Source: Ardenticatenaceae bacterium (lineage in GTDB: Bacteria > Chloroflexota > Anaerolineae > Promineifilales > Promineifilaceae). From it: DNA of 64,000 bases. The translations under genes and the position numbers were made by a program. Under the pieces are notes generated by a model. That model searched no databases. It saw nothing but the letters and a program-made list of their open reading frames with translations, and was not told where the DNA came from. The stretch covers positions 1 through 64,000 of the forward strand of contig JACKCD010000013.1 in assembly GCA_020634215.1 (NCBI GenBank). Reading direction: 5' to 3'. This document shows, one piece after another, positions 8,452 through 15,513 of this stretch (its first letter is position 1; every line of letters begins with the position of its first letter).

Positions 8452-9351
8452 TTAAACGTGAATGTAGCCCTCGCTGACGAGGACGGAGGTGCCGGCCATG
8501 TAGACGGCGGTGACGGTGTTGTCTTGTTTTTCACAACGGCCGTTTAACACGCTGGGCCGTCCCATTTCCACACCCTGGGCGATGCGGTAGGAAAAACGGC
8601 CGTTTTCCTGTGGCGCGTAATGGGTCAACATGCCCACCAGGGCGCAGTTGGCACTGCCCGTGGCCGGATCTTCAAACGTGGCGCCGCTGACGGCAGCAAA
8701 CATGCGGGTATAGAGGTCAAAATCACCGCTGCTTTTGCTGTAAATGTGGAAGAAGGGGAGCAAGCCTTGCAGGTCAATGGCCGACAAGGCTTCGTGGTTG
8801 ATTCTGGCTTTTGCCAGTGCCGCCCGGTCTTTTAGCTCCGTGATGACAAATGGCAGGCCAACCGAGGCAATTTGTGGGGCATGAGTTTGCTCCACGATGT
8901 CGTTGGGGGTGAGGGAAAGCACGGCGGCTAGTGCCTCAACAGGGAATGTTTGGCCTAGCGAAAGGGGTTCGGGGGCTTTTAGCTCGCACCACAACGGCTG
9001 TTCCGGTTCGCGGCGGATGGTGATGGGTACCAGCCCTGCTTTTTCTTCAAAGGTGATTTCGGTGGTGGTGGCAAAATCGCCCAACTCGCCAATGGTTGCC
9101 AGCACAAAGGCGGTACCGACGTTGGGATGCCCAGCAAAAGGCACCTCTTGGTCGGTGGTGAAAATGCGAACTTGGCGTGTATGGCCGTGCTGGGCGGGCA
9201 GCACAAAGGTGCTTTCGGAGTAGTTGAACTCGCGGGCGATAAGCTGCATTTGCTCAGTGGTCAGGCCGCTGGCATCGGGCAAAACGGCCAGCGGGTTGCC
9301 GCCAAAGCGGCTGTCGGTAAATACGTCGCAGGTGTAGAAACGGTAGCGCAT
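8452..9351 (-). CDS. PhzF-family isomerase/epimerase
   Basis: A 299-residue protein of full family length. The N-terminus (FYTCDVFTDSRFGGNPLAVL) and the FNYSESTFVLP motif, with the catalytic glutamate near position 46, are diagnostic. The second half carries the matching FEDPATGSANCALVG motif of the duplicated diaminopimelate-epimerase fold. PhzF isomerises a dihydroanthranilate in phenazine synthesis, but most family members, like this isolated one, have unknown substrates. No phenazine genes are nearby. Two AACGGCCGTT copies encode NGR here. Confidence 0.9.
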   Translation of the reverse strand: MRYRFYTCDVFTDSRFGGNPLAVLPDASGLTTEQMQLIAREFNYSESTFVLPAQHGHTRQVRIFTTDQEVPFAGHPNVGTAFVLATIGELGDFATTTEITFEEKAGLVPITIRREPEQPLWCELKAPEPLSLGQTFPVEALAAVLSLTPNDIVEQTHAPQIASVGLPFVITELKDRAALAKARINHEALSAIDLQGLLPFFHIYSKSSGDFDLYTRMFAAVSGATFEDPATGSANCALVGMLTHYAPQENGRFSYRIAQGVEMGRPSVLNGRCEKQDNTVTAVYMAGTSVLVSEGYIHV

Positions 9352-9396
9352 AATTTTTTGACTCTACGGTGATTTATAGCGTTGAGTTACTTTTGG

Positions 9397-9447
9397 CGTG
9401 GTGCGTGGTACGTAGTTAATGAGTTCCTTGACGCACCACGCACCACG
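9397..9447. repeat. Low-complexity inverted repeat (CGTGGTGCGTGG)
   Basis: CGTGGTGCGTGG (9397-9408) pairs with CCACGCACCACG (9436-9447). The same units form the hairpin at 43701-43746. Confidence 0.75.
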
Positions 9448-9553
9448 TACCGAAAGGTAAATCAAGACGGTGAAATAAACACGTTCGTTCATTGGTCAAA
9501 TTTTACCGGGGGGATGAGTGATGGGCAAAAACGGCCGTTTTGGAGGATAATCT

Positions 9554-9580
9554 ATGCAACCGATTCAGATTGGAGAGTGA
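9554..9580 (+). CDS. Possible 8-codon leader peptide MQPIQIGE
   Basis: A strong ribosome site (GGAGG, 9543-9547) is followed at proper spacing by ATG and eight codons ending in TGA. Its last codons (GGAGAG) would serve as ribosome site for the membrane-protein GTG start five bases later. It could be a translational-coupling leader, or chance. Confidence 0.3.
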   Translation: MQPIQIGE

Positions 9581-9584
9581 AGAA

Positions 9585-10268
9585 GTGGATTCCAAAACCA
9601 TTGTATTGATTATTCGCTGGCTGGTTATCATCGCCATGCCGTTTTTCTTGGGACTAGGTATGATCCGTGCTGTCTTGGCCTGGGATTATCCCCGCTTTGA
9701 ATATGGCCGCATCGCCCCCGATGCCTATGGCTTTACGCCGGAGGAGCGGCTGGACTTAGCCCACGCCACCCTTGACTACATGCAGCGGCCAGAGCCGGCC
9801 GAACAGGTGATTTACCTGCTGGAAGATTTGCGAATTTCGGCGACGGGCGAGCCGCTGTATAACGAGCGCGAAATCGGCCACATGCTGGATGTGAAGCATC
9901 TAACCGATGCCATTGCCCGGGTGTGGCGTTTAGCGGCAGTGATTGTGGTGGGCGGCTTGCTCTATCTGCTAGTGCAGCCCGCGCTGCGCCCGACCGGCTA
10001 CCGTGTCATCATGCAGGGTGGGCTGGCAACGGTTATTATTTTGGCCGCCATTGCGCTGCTGATTGTCCTGGGCTGGAGCTTTTTCTTTGTCCAGTTCCAC
10101 GAACTCCTCTTTCCCCCCGGCACTTGGACGTTTTACTATACCGATGGCCTGATTCGTCTTTTCCCGGAACAGTTTTGGTTTGATGTTGGGGTCATCATCA
10201 GCGGCGGGGCACTGCTGCTGGGTGTTGTTGTGGCGGCTTTGGGGCGGTGGCTGGTTAATCTTAAATGA
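9585..10268 (+). CDS. TIGR01906/DUF1461 integral membrane protein
   Basis: A 227-residue protein with four predicted membrane segments (about residues 5-27, 115-137, 148-172 and 200-222) and a long extracytoplasmic loop after the first. The DYMQ..EPAEQVIYL / REIGHMLDVKHL pattern in the first loop is characteristic of the DUF1461 family found in Firmicutes and Chloroflexota. No activity is known. The GTG at 9585 was preferred, because an in-frame TTG at 9540 lies inside the only Shine-Dalgarno sequence there. Confidence 0.75.
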   Translation: MDSKTIVLIIRWLVIIAMPFFLGLGMIRAVLAWDYPRFEYGRIAPDAYGFTPEERLDLAHATLDYMQRPEPAEQVIYLLEDLRISATGEPLYNEREIGHMLDVKHLTDAIARVWRLAAVIVVGGLLYLLVQPALRPTGYRVIMQGGLATVIILAAIALLIVLGWSFFFVQFHELLFPPGTWTFYYTDGLIRLFPEQFWFDVGVIISGGALLLGVVVAALGRWLVNLK

Positions 10269-10285
10269 GTTGTGGCTGTGTGCAG

Positions 10286-10318
10286 AGAAGTTCAACTTCT
10301 TGGAGAAGTTGAACTTCT
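10286..10318. repeat. Perfect 15-bp inverted repeat (hairpin family A)
   Basis: AGAAGTTCAACTTCT (10286-10300) and its inverse complement at 10304-10318 flank TGG. This is a second copy of the element at 224-261. Confidence 0.8.
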
Positions 10319-10331
10319 AGTCGTGGGGCGT

Positions 10332-11165
10332 ATGAAGTACATTGTAATTACGGGGGTTTCGACGGGGATTGGCTATGCAACGGCCGTTTCTCTTACCCAA
10401 GCTGGCTATCATGTTCTTGGCAGTGTTCGCAAACAGGCTGACGCAGAACGACTGCGGAGCGAATTGGGGGCGAATTTTACGCCGCTGCTGTTTGATGTGG
10501 TGGATGGGGAGGGGATCAAAACGGCCGTTTCCCAAACTCGCGCCATTGTCGGTCAACATGGCCTGGCCGCCCTCATCAACAACGCTGGCATCAGCGTCGC
10601 TGGCCCCTTGCTCCACATGCCGCTGGCCGAGTTCCGGCAGCAGTTTGAGGTCAACCTGTTTGGCCTACTAGACGTGACGCAGGCGTTTTTGCCACTGCTG
10701 GGCACAGAGCGGCAGTTCTCGCCGGGGCGTATCATCAACATCAGCTCCGTCAGCGGCCAAATAGCATACCCGTTTATGGGTGCCTATGCCGCGTCCAAAC
10801 ACGCGCTGGAGGCACTGTCCGACGCGCTGCGGCGGGAGCTGCTGCTGTATGGCATTGACGTGGTGGTGATTGAGCCGGGGACGGTGCAAACGCCAATTGT
10901 GGGGAAATTTGCCGAGCAAATCGGCCGTTATTTGCAAACGGATTACGGGACGGTGTTGACCAAGGTAGCTGAGGAAGCGGCCGGACGGGAACACGGTGCC
11001 ATGCCGGTGGAAAAGGTGGTGCGGGTCGTTGTGCAGGCATTGGAAGCCAAACGGCCGCACGCCCGCTACCCCATCCCGCGCCGCTGGCTGACAGGCTGGC
11101 TCCTCCCCCGCTGGCTGCCCGACCGCTGGTTTGATTATATGGTCGGCCGGCAGCTTGGGCTTTAG
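10332..11165 (+). CDS. Short-chain dehydrogenase/reductase
   Basis: A 277-residue classical SDR from ATG 10332. It has the Rossmann nucleotide-binding motif TGVSTGIG (residues ~7-14), NNAG near 90, and the catalytic Ser-Tyr-Lys set as NISSVSG and YAASK. It probably oxidises or reduces a hydroxyl/keto group using NAD(P)H; the long C-terminal region with RRWLTGWLLPRWLPDRWFD resembles 17-beta-hydroxysteroid/retinol-type SDRs with a membrane-leaning tail. The substrate is unknown. A 20-codon upward extension runs through the hairpin repeat and was rejected. Confidence 0.88.
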   Translation: MKYIVITGVSTGIGYATAVSLTQAGYHVLGSVRKQADAERLRSELGANFTPLLFDVVDGEGIKTAVSQTRAIVGQHGLAALINNAGISVAGPLLHMPLAEFRQQFEVNLFGLLDVTQAFLPLLGTERQFSPGRIINISSVSGQIAYPFMGAYAASKHALEALSDALRRELLLYGIDVVVIEPGTVQTPIVGKFAEQIGRYLQTDYGTVLTKVAEEAAGREHGAMPVEKVVRVVVQALEAKRPHARYPIPRRWLTGWLLPRWLPDRWFDYMVGRQLGL

Positions 11166-11392
11166 GTTAGCTGCTCTTTTTCCAATCGCTCTGCCAGCCA
11201 AATTTTGATAACCGATTGGCGCGAAACACCAAACTTTTTTGCTGCTTTGTCCAATGACTCTATCATCCAAACAGGAAAATCAACGTTGACGCGACGTTGC
11301 TCTAGCCCCGGCCGGCGTACCGATGATAGATCAAAAAATTCCAATACGGACTCATCTTCGTCAAACTTTTCATCAAGCTCAGATGCTTTCAT
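11162..11392 (-). CDS. brnA: BrnA-type antitoxin
   Basis: A 76-residue protein whose C-terminal half is a ribbon-helix-helix DNA-binding domain (RRVNVDFPVWMIESLDKAAKKFG, SRQSVIKIWLAERL), as in BrnA/CopG antitoxins. The acidic N-terminal half would wrap the toxin. It overlaps the end of the toxin gene by 14 bases, so the two are translationally coupled, in the usual toxin-first order of brnTA. It probably represses the promoter region at 11644-11658 together with BrnT. Confidence 0.85.
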   Translation of the reverse strand: MKASELDEKFDEDESVLEFFDLSSVRRPGLEQRRVNVDFPVWMIESLDKAAKKFGVSRQSVIKIWLAERLEKEQLT

Positions 11393-11642
11393 AGAGTGCG
11401 ATTTCCTCTGGTCGTGAACGGCGGAACGATATGATACGAATGCGATTTTCTCGATATGTTATGATTCCCGACCAATATTTGTTGTCTATTTTGCCAATAA
11501 CCATGAACCTGGGTTCATCTTGTGTTCTGGCTTGAATTTCGATGTGCTTTGTGTCAAGCCACAGGGCTTGGGCTGACTCAAAGTTAATGCCATGCTTTTG
11601 CTGGTTGATTTGGCTTTTGTTGGGATCATACTCGAAATCCAT
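11379..11642 (-). CDS. brnT: BrnT-type ribonuclease toxin
   Basis: An 87-residue protein matching BrnT end to end: the FEYDPNKSQINQQKHGI start, the central DEPRFMVIGKI strand pair, the GIITYRENRIRIISFRRS core and a closing EEIALYES helix. BrnT has a RelE-like fold and blocks growth by RNA cleavage until bound by BrnA. All core motifs are present, so it is likely active. The ATG is only nine bases from a TATAAT box, which suggests a leaderless transcript. Confidence 0.88.
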   Translation of the reverse strand: MDFEYDPNKSQINQQKHGINFESAQALWLDTKHIEIQARTQDEPRFMVIGKIDNKYWSGIITYRENRIRIISFRRSRPEEIALYESI

Positions 11643-11643
11643 A

Positions 11644-11658
11644 GTATAATTATTATAC
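11644..11658 (-). promoter_or_regulatory. brnTA promoter -10 and near-palindromic operator
   Basis: GTATAATTATTATAC is almost palindromic and, on the minus strand, contains TATAAT nine bases before the brnT ATG. A ribbon-helix-helix antitoxin would fit this site. The -35 box is weak. Confidence 0.5.
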
Positions 11659-11676
11659 CAAAACCACGGCAGAAAT

Positions 11677-11706
11677 TGTAGAGACGCAAAATCTTGCGTC
11701 TCTACA
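11677..11706. repeat. Perfect 13-bp hairpin TGTAGAGACGCAA
   Basis: TGTAGAGACGCAA (11677-11689) and TTGCGTCTCTACA (11694-11706) flank AATC. It resembles interspersed hairpins common in Cyanobacteria and Chloroflexota. It lies between brnT and the peroxidase gene. Confidence 0.8.
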
Positions 11707-11722
11707 GGAATGATTGGTTTTT

Positions 11723-12880
11723 CTATCGCTGCAACAGTGGCAGGTAGAGGGTATGTGTCAGAAAGGGGTTGGAGAATTTCGGGTCATGGATAAAGCTGTC
11801 GTCGGTGAGGGTTTGCAGAAAGGCGACTAGGGCGGCTTTTTCGGTGTTGGTTAGGTTGAGGCGGCGGGGCTGGCTGTTGGGGGTGCGGAGACGGGGGTCA
11901 AGATTGGGGTGGGACTGCACGCCTGAGTTATAAAATTCAACGACTTCGGCCAGGGTGGAAAAACGGCCGTCGTGCATATATGGCCCTGTTACTTCGATGT
12001 TTCGCAGCGATGGCACCTTAAACTTGCCGTTGTCGGCTGGATTTCCTGTAATACCCCCTAACCCAGCGTCCGTGGTAACAGCATCCAAACCATTGTTGGT
12101 TGATTCTTCGGCCACAAAGGCATCTGTTCTGTGACACGCATTGCAGTTGCCGCGCCCGTTAAACAGTTGCCGTCCCAGATTTTCCTGCGGGGTGAAGTTG
12201 CTAAAGTTGCTTGCCACGCCCACATCATATTTGGCCTCGTAAGAAACCATCGCCCGCACAAATTGGGATAGCGCCAGCGAAACACGCTCGGAATTGATTT
12301 CGGGGGTGCCAAAGGCTTGCTCAAACAGGGGCGGGTAAAAGGAAGTTGCCTGTAGTTTGGCAACCATTTCGTCCAGGGTTAGCCCCATTTCCACGCTGTT
12401 TTGAATGGGCTGTAGAACCTGATCTTCTAATGTTGCCGCCCGTTCATCCCAGAAAAAGGTGCCGGGCTGAAAATAACGAGCATCGGCCAACGACATTGCG
12501 TTGCGGGCGGTTAGCCCACCTGCAAAGCCCGTGCTGAGAGCATCAGGGTCGCTAAAGCTGTGGCTTTGCTGGTGGCAGGAGGCGCAGGAAATGGTGTTGT
12601 TAGCCGACAGTCGCGTGTCGTAAAACAAAACGCGGCCTAAGGTTGCCCCCTCATTGGTGATGGGGTTGTTGGCGGGGGTGTTGTCCTGGTTTACAACGGG
12701 GGGGCGAAGATAATGCTGCGGCAGAGAGATATTGGCGTATTCGTAAGGAACGGCCGGTAAATCAGGCTCTGCGGTGGCGTTTGTTTGGGCATTGGCTTGG
12801 GTTGTCCATAAGGCAACGCCTGCGGCCAGAACAAGCGCCAGAACAAGGGGATAAGATAGGGGATAATTGTGTTTTTTCAT
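11723..12880 (-). CDS. Dihaem cytochrome c peroxidase / MauG-family protein
   Basis: A 385-residue exported protein. A signal peptide (about residues 8-30) is followed by two c-type haem sites, CASCH near residue 96 and CNACH near 255, and by the downstream KVPSLRNIEVTGPYMHDGRF segment that gives the methionine/Met-His region of this family. It likely reduces hydrogen peroxide with electrons from a small cytochrome, or oxidises a protein partner as MauG does. The ATG at 12880 was chosen because it starts the signal peptide; the frame is open 72 codons further up without homology. The Crp-family regulator gene lies upstream in the same direction. Confidence 0.88.
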   Translation of the reverse strand: MKKHNYPLSYPLVLALVLAAGVALWTTQANAQTNATAEPDLPAVPYEYANISLPQHYLRPPVVNQDNTPANNPITNEGATLGRVLFYDTRLSANNTISCASCHQQSHSFSDPDALSTGFAGGLTARNAMSLADARYFQPGTFFWDERAATLEDQVLQPIQNSVEMGLTLDEMVAKLQATSFYPPLFEQAFGTPEINSERVSLALSQFVRAMVSYEAKYDVGVASNFSNFTPQENLGRQLFNGRGNCNACHRTDAFVAEESTNNGLDAVTTDAGLGGITGNPADNGKFKVPSLRNIEVTGPYMHDGRFSTLAEVVEFYNSGVQSHPNLDPRLRTPNSQPRRLNLTNTEKAALVAFLQTLTDDSFIHDPKFSNPFLTHTLYLPLLQR

Positions 12881-12990
12881 AGATGTGCTCCTTGAATAAC
12901 AATGGTTTATTGGGCAGCATCGTATGAAAAAGTTGTTTGGTTTCCATGAAGAAAGTGAAAAATTTTGGTTAAATGGCTCCCCCCGTGCCG

Positions 12991-13182
12991 TTAGTTTGTC
13001 TTGACGGGGCAGGTGGAAATGCCGAAGAGGGTGTAGAGTGGACACCAGTTTACCAGCCCGGTGACGAGCGGAATGAGACCAATGGCACCCCACCAACTGC
13101 CAAAATAAAGCCCTAGCGCGATAAAAACAACACCCAGCAGGATGCGGATGATCCGATCAGTTTGGCCAACATTATGGGACAT
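12991..13182 (-). CDS. DUF2892 small membrane protein
   Basis: A 63-residue protein with two membrane segments and the family signature NVGQTDRIIRILLG ... WCPLYTLFGISTC. A strong AAGGAG ribosome site precedes the ATG at 13182. Family members often sit beside rhodanese or Crp/Fnr genes and are thought to act in sulfur or redox physiology, but no function is proven. A Crp-like palindrome is 71 bases upstream. Confidence 0.9.
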   Translation of the reverse strand: MSHNVGQTDRIIRILLGVVFIALGLYFGSWWGAIGLIPLVTGLVNWCPLYTLFGISTCPVKTN

Positions 13183-13252
13183 GTTCAATTCTCCTTGCCA
13201 ATGTTTGTATGTTAAATTATGACAAGGATACAAAATGCTGGGGCTGTTTGTC

Positions 13253-13267
13253 TGTGACAAAGTCACA
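13253..13267. promoter_or_regulatory. Crp/Fnr-like palindrome TGTGACAAAGTCACA
   Basis: A perfect odd palindrome between the regulator gene and the DUF2892 gene. A related sequence with TGTGA and TCACA half-sites and a CAAAG centre lies at 40380-40397. Probably bound by the adjacent Crp/Fnr-type regulator, as an inference. Confidence 0.6.
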
Positions 13268-13270
13268 TAG

Positions 13271-13912
13271 TTAGGAAATGGCTTTGGCGTGGAGGGCGGG
13301 GCGATTGAGGATGGTGATGGTGCCGCGACTGAGGGCGATGATTCGCTCTCGTTCGTAATCTTTGAGGATGCGGCTGACGACTTCGCGGGCGGTGCCGAGT
13401 TCGGCGGCGATTTCGTGGTGGGTGATGGTGAGGGTGTCGTTGTGGTGCTGGTCGAGAAAAGCGGCAATGCGTACATCAACGCGGCGAAAGGCGATTTCTT
13501 CGACGGTGGTGATGACGCTGGCAAGCCGCTGCGCCATTAGACCGAAGACGTATTCGCGCCAAATGTCGTACTGTTCTGTCCAGCGGCGGAGGATGGGGGC
13601 GGGGATGAGGGCGGCACGAACGGCCGTTTCTGTCACCGCCAATGCCGGAAAATAGCTGTTGCTCAAAATACACGATGCCGTCAGCACGCAGCTTTCGCTG
13701 GCCTCAAGGCGATACAGCGTCAGCTCCCGTCCGTTGTCGCCCACTTTGTAGACGCGCACCGTGCCGGACAGCACAATGGCAAGCTGCTGGCAATGGTCGC
13801 CTTCCCAACAAACGGTAGCTCCGGCCGGCAGCTCGTGGATGATGACGTGCTGCTGGAATTGCTCTTTAACGGCCGTTGGCGCATCGCGTAAAAATGTAAA
13901 TTGCTCAATCAT
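13271..13912 (-). CDS. Crp/Fnr-family transcriptional regulator
   Basis: A 213-residue protein with an N-terminal cyclic-nucleotide-binding-like beta-barrel (residues ~10-125; WEGDHCQQLAIVLSGTVRVYKV) and a C-terminal winged helix (~145-205; ITHHEIAAELGTAREVVSRILKDYER). The recognition helix keeps the family E-x-x-S-R pattern. The barrel lacks the N-terminal four-cysteine cluster of Fnr, so the signal is not an oxygen-sensing iron-sulfur centre of that kind. It starts 3 bases after the deoxynucleoside kinase gene and likely regulates the DUF2892/peroxidase genes downstream. Confidence 0.88.
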   Translation of the reverse strand: MIEQFTFLRDAPTAVKEQFQQHVIIHELPAGATVCWEGDHCQQLAIVLSGTVRVYKVGDNGRELTLYRLEASESCVLTASCILSNSYFPALAVTETAVRAALIPAPILRRWTEQYDIWREYVFGLMAQRLASVITTVEEIAFRRVDVRIAAFLDQHHNDTLTITHHEIAAELGTAREVVSRILKDYERERIIALSRGTITILNRPALHAKAIS

Positions 13913-13915
13913 TGC

Positions 13916-14551
13916 CTAAAACGTCAAATCCTCTCGCCCGGCCAGCTTGTCCTGAATTCGCTGTACCACAATGTCCAGATGCTGCGGGTTTTGCACAAAG
14001 TTCAGGTTTTCGGTGTGGATGGTCAGCACCGGGCACAGGTCAAAGGTTTGCATCCATTCGGCGTAAAATTGAGCCAGCAGTGCCAGATAGTCGCCGCTGA
14101 TGCCGCTTTCGATATCGCGCCCACGCTGCCGAATACGTTCCAGCAACACGGGGACGGGGGCGGCGAGATGCAGCAGCAGGTCGGGTTTGGGTAGTCCGTT
14201 AATCACCAATTCGTAGACGGCACGGTAAGCATGGTAGTCGCGTTCGCTGAGGTTGCCCAGGTGGTGCAGGACGCGGGCAAAGATGTGGGCATCTTCGTAA
14301 ATGCTGCGGTCGGCAATGGCGGAAAACGGCCGTTCTGCCAATTCACGGTGCTGTGCCGCCCGATGCCCCAAAAAGAACACCTGCAAATGAAACGACCATT
14401 GGCGCATATCGTTATAAAAATCGGCCAAATACGGGTTGTCGGCCACCGATTCATATCCCGTCTGCCAGCCCAAACGGCTGCCAATCCGCTCCGTTAACGA
14501 TGTTTTGCCAGCACCAATGTTGCCAGCTACCAGAATAAAACGTTTAGTCAT
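13916..14551 (-). CDS. Deoxynucleoside kinase
   Basis: A 211-residue P-loop enzyme. Walker A is GNIGAGKTS (residues ~9-17), the DRSIYED motif gives the ERS/DRS substrate loop, and the lid arginines appear in RIRQRGRDIE. It fits the deoxyadenosine/deoxyguanosine kinase group that salvages deoxynucleosides with ATP. The length is the usual one. It directly precedes the Crp/Fnr gene and is followed upstream by a repeat hairpin. Confidence 0.88.
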   Translation of the reverse strand: MTKRFILVAGNIGAGKTSLTERIGSRLGWQTGYESVADNPYLADFYNDMRQWSFHLQVFFLGHRAAQHRELAERPFSAIADRSIYEDAHIFARVLHHLGNLSERDYHAYRAVYELVINGLPKPDLLLHLAAPVPVLLERIRQRGRDIESGISGDYLALLAQFYAEWMQTFDLCPVLTIHTENLNFVQNPQHLDIVVQRIQDKLAGREDLTF

Positions 14552-14556
14552 AGGGA

Positions 14557-14613
14557 GAGATTGGAGATTGGGGATTGGAGATTGTGTGGCAATCTCTAAT
14601 CTCCAATCTCCAT
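14557..14613. repeat. Inverted repeat built of GATTGGA units
   Basis: Tandem GATTGGA/GATTGGG units followed by CAATCTC/CCAATCTC units fold on each other. The same unit builds 38016-38067 and occurs near 30955 and 33134. The final codons of the next gene (EIGD) are encoded inside it. Confidence 0.75.
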
Positions 14614-15417
14614 TTGCATCGTTTCTAAAGTTGCCTTTAATTGAGCCAACTCCGTTTCGGTCAACTGAATGGCTGCCTCTAGCTCGTGGCGAATTTCTTC
14701 CCACCAGCTTTGCCCAGCATCTTCCAACTGATGGGCGCGTCGCCACAGACGGCTGATGTTTTCCTGGCGCAATGCCTTTAGCTGCTGCGCCACTTTGCGC
14801 TGCTGCCGCTGGCACGCCAGCACCCGTTCCCGCAGCTTGCGCGTTTCCTGGGTGTCGTCGGTTAAATTCAGTTCGGCCACGGTGGCAGGGTCAAGTTCCC
14901 CGGCCAAATCGCGCAGTGCCTGAATGTTGCGGCTGCTGTAGGCGTTGTTGACGGCGGACATAATGGCGGTGCGGTAGGCGCGTTCGGCACTGCCGGCCGC
15001 CAAATCGGGATGAAAGCGACGAGCCAGTTCGCGGTAAAGCCGTTTTTCGGCCGCCTTGCTGGGCGTGTTGTCTGCTTCCAACGCCAAGTCATTGAGAAAT
15101 GGGGTGTCCCACTCCTCATCACTGTCATCGGCTTGGCTGCCAAAGAAGGCCTCATTGTCAAAAGTGGTTCCTTCATCTTCGGCCTGCTGCCACAGTGCCA
15201 GCCGGGTTAACAGCGTTTGCTTTTGGGCACGCAGTTCCAGTAAGGTGTCTACTTGCGCCCCAATTTTTAGGCGGCACTGCATCCGGAAAGCGTTAACGGC
15301 CGCTTGTTCCTGTGCCAGGGCGGCTTGGGCAGTGGTTAAATCATGGCGGGCTTGGGCAAAAACGGCCGTTAATTCCTGCCATCTTTGTCCGGGTGTCTTG
15401 CTCACTTGAAGCTGCAT
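14596..15417 (-). CDS. J-domain protein with coiled coil
   Basis: A 273-residue protein. Residues ~10-90 are a helical coiled coil (QARHDLTTAQAALAQEQAAV). A J domain follows at ~120-165, with LYRELARRFHPDLA carrying the HPD triad needed to stimulate Hsp70 ATPase. The C-terminal ~100 residues are again coiled coil. It is probably a co-chaperone for a DnaK at a specific site, not a classical DnaJ, since the zinc and G/F regions are absent. Confidence 0.75.
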   Translation of the reverse strand: MQLQVSKTPGQRWQELTAVFAQARHDLTTAQAALAQEQAAVNAFRMQCRLKIGAQVDTLLELRAQKQTLLTRLALWQQAEDEGTTFDNEAFFGSQADDSDEEWDTPFLNDLALEADNTPSKAAEKRLYRELARRFHPDLAAGSAERAYRTAIMSAVNNAYSSRNIQALRDLAGELDPATVAELNLTDDTQETRKLRERVLACQRQQRKVAQQLKALRQENISRLWRRAHQLEDAGQSWWEEIRHELEAAIQLTETELAQLKATLETMQMEIGD

Positions 15418-15458
15418 GGGGGAGTTGTAGCCAGAAACGGCCGTTTTGGCAAAAAAAA

Positions 15459-15513
15459 CAGGTTACAAGTGGCAGGTAGCAAGTAACTTGTCACCTGTAC
15501 CCTGCCACTTGCC
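15459..15513. repeat. Low-complexity inverted repeat
   Basis: AGGTTACAAGTGGCAGGTAG-like units followed by CACCTGTACCCTGCCACTTG form an imperfect hairpin ending at the stop codon of rel, probably its terminator region. Confidence 0.65.

Noticed and set aside
9540..9584. TTG start for the DUF1461 gene
   Set aside because: The TTG lies within the GGAGG ribosome site itself; the GTG at 9585 is better placed.
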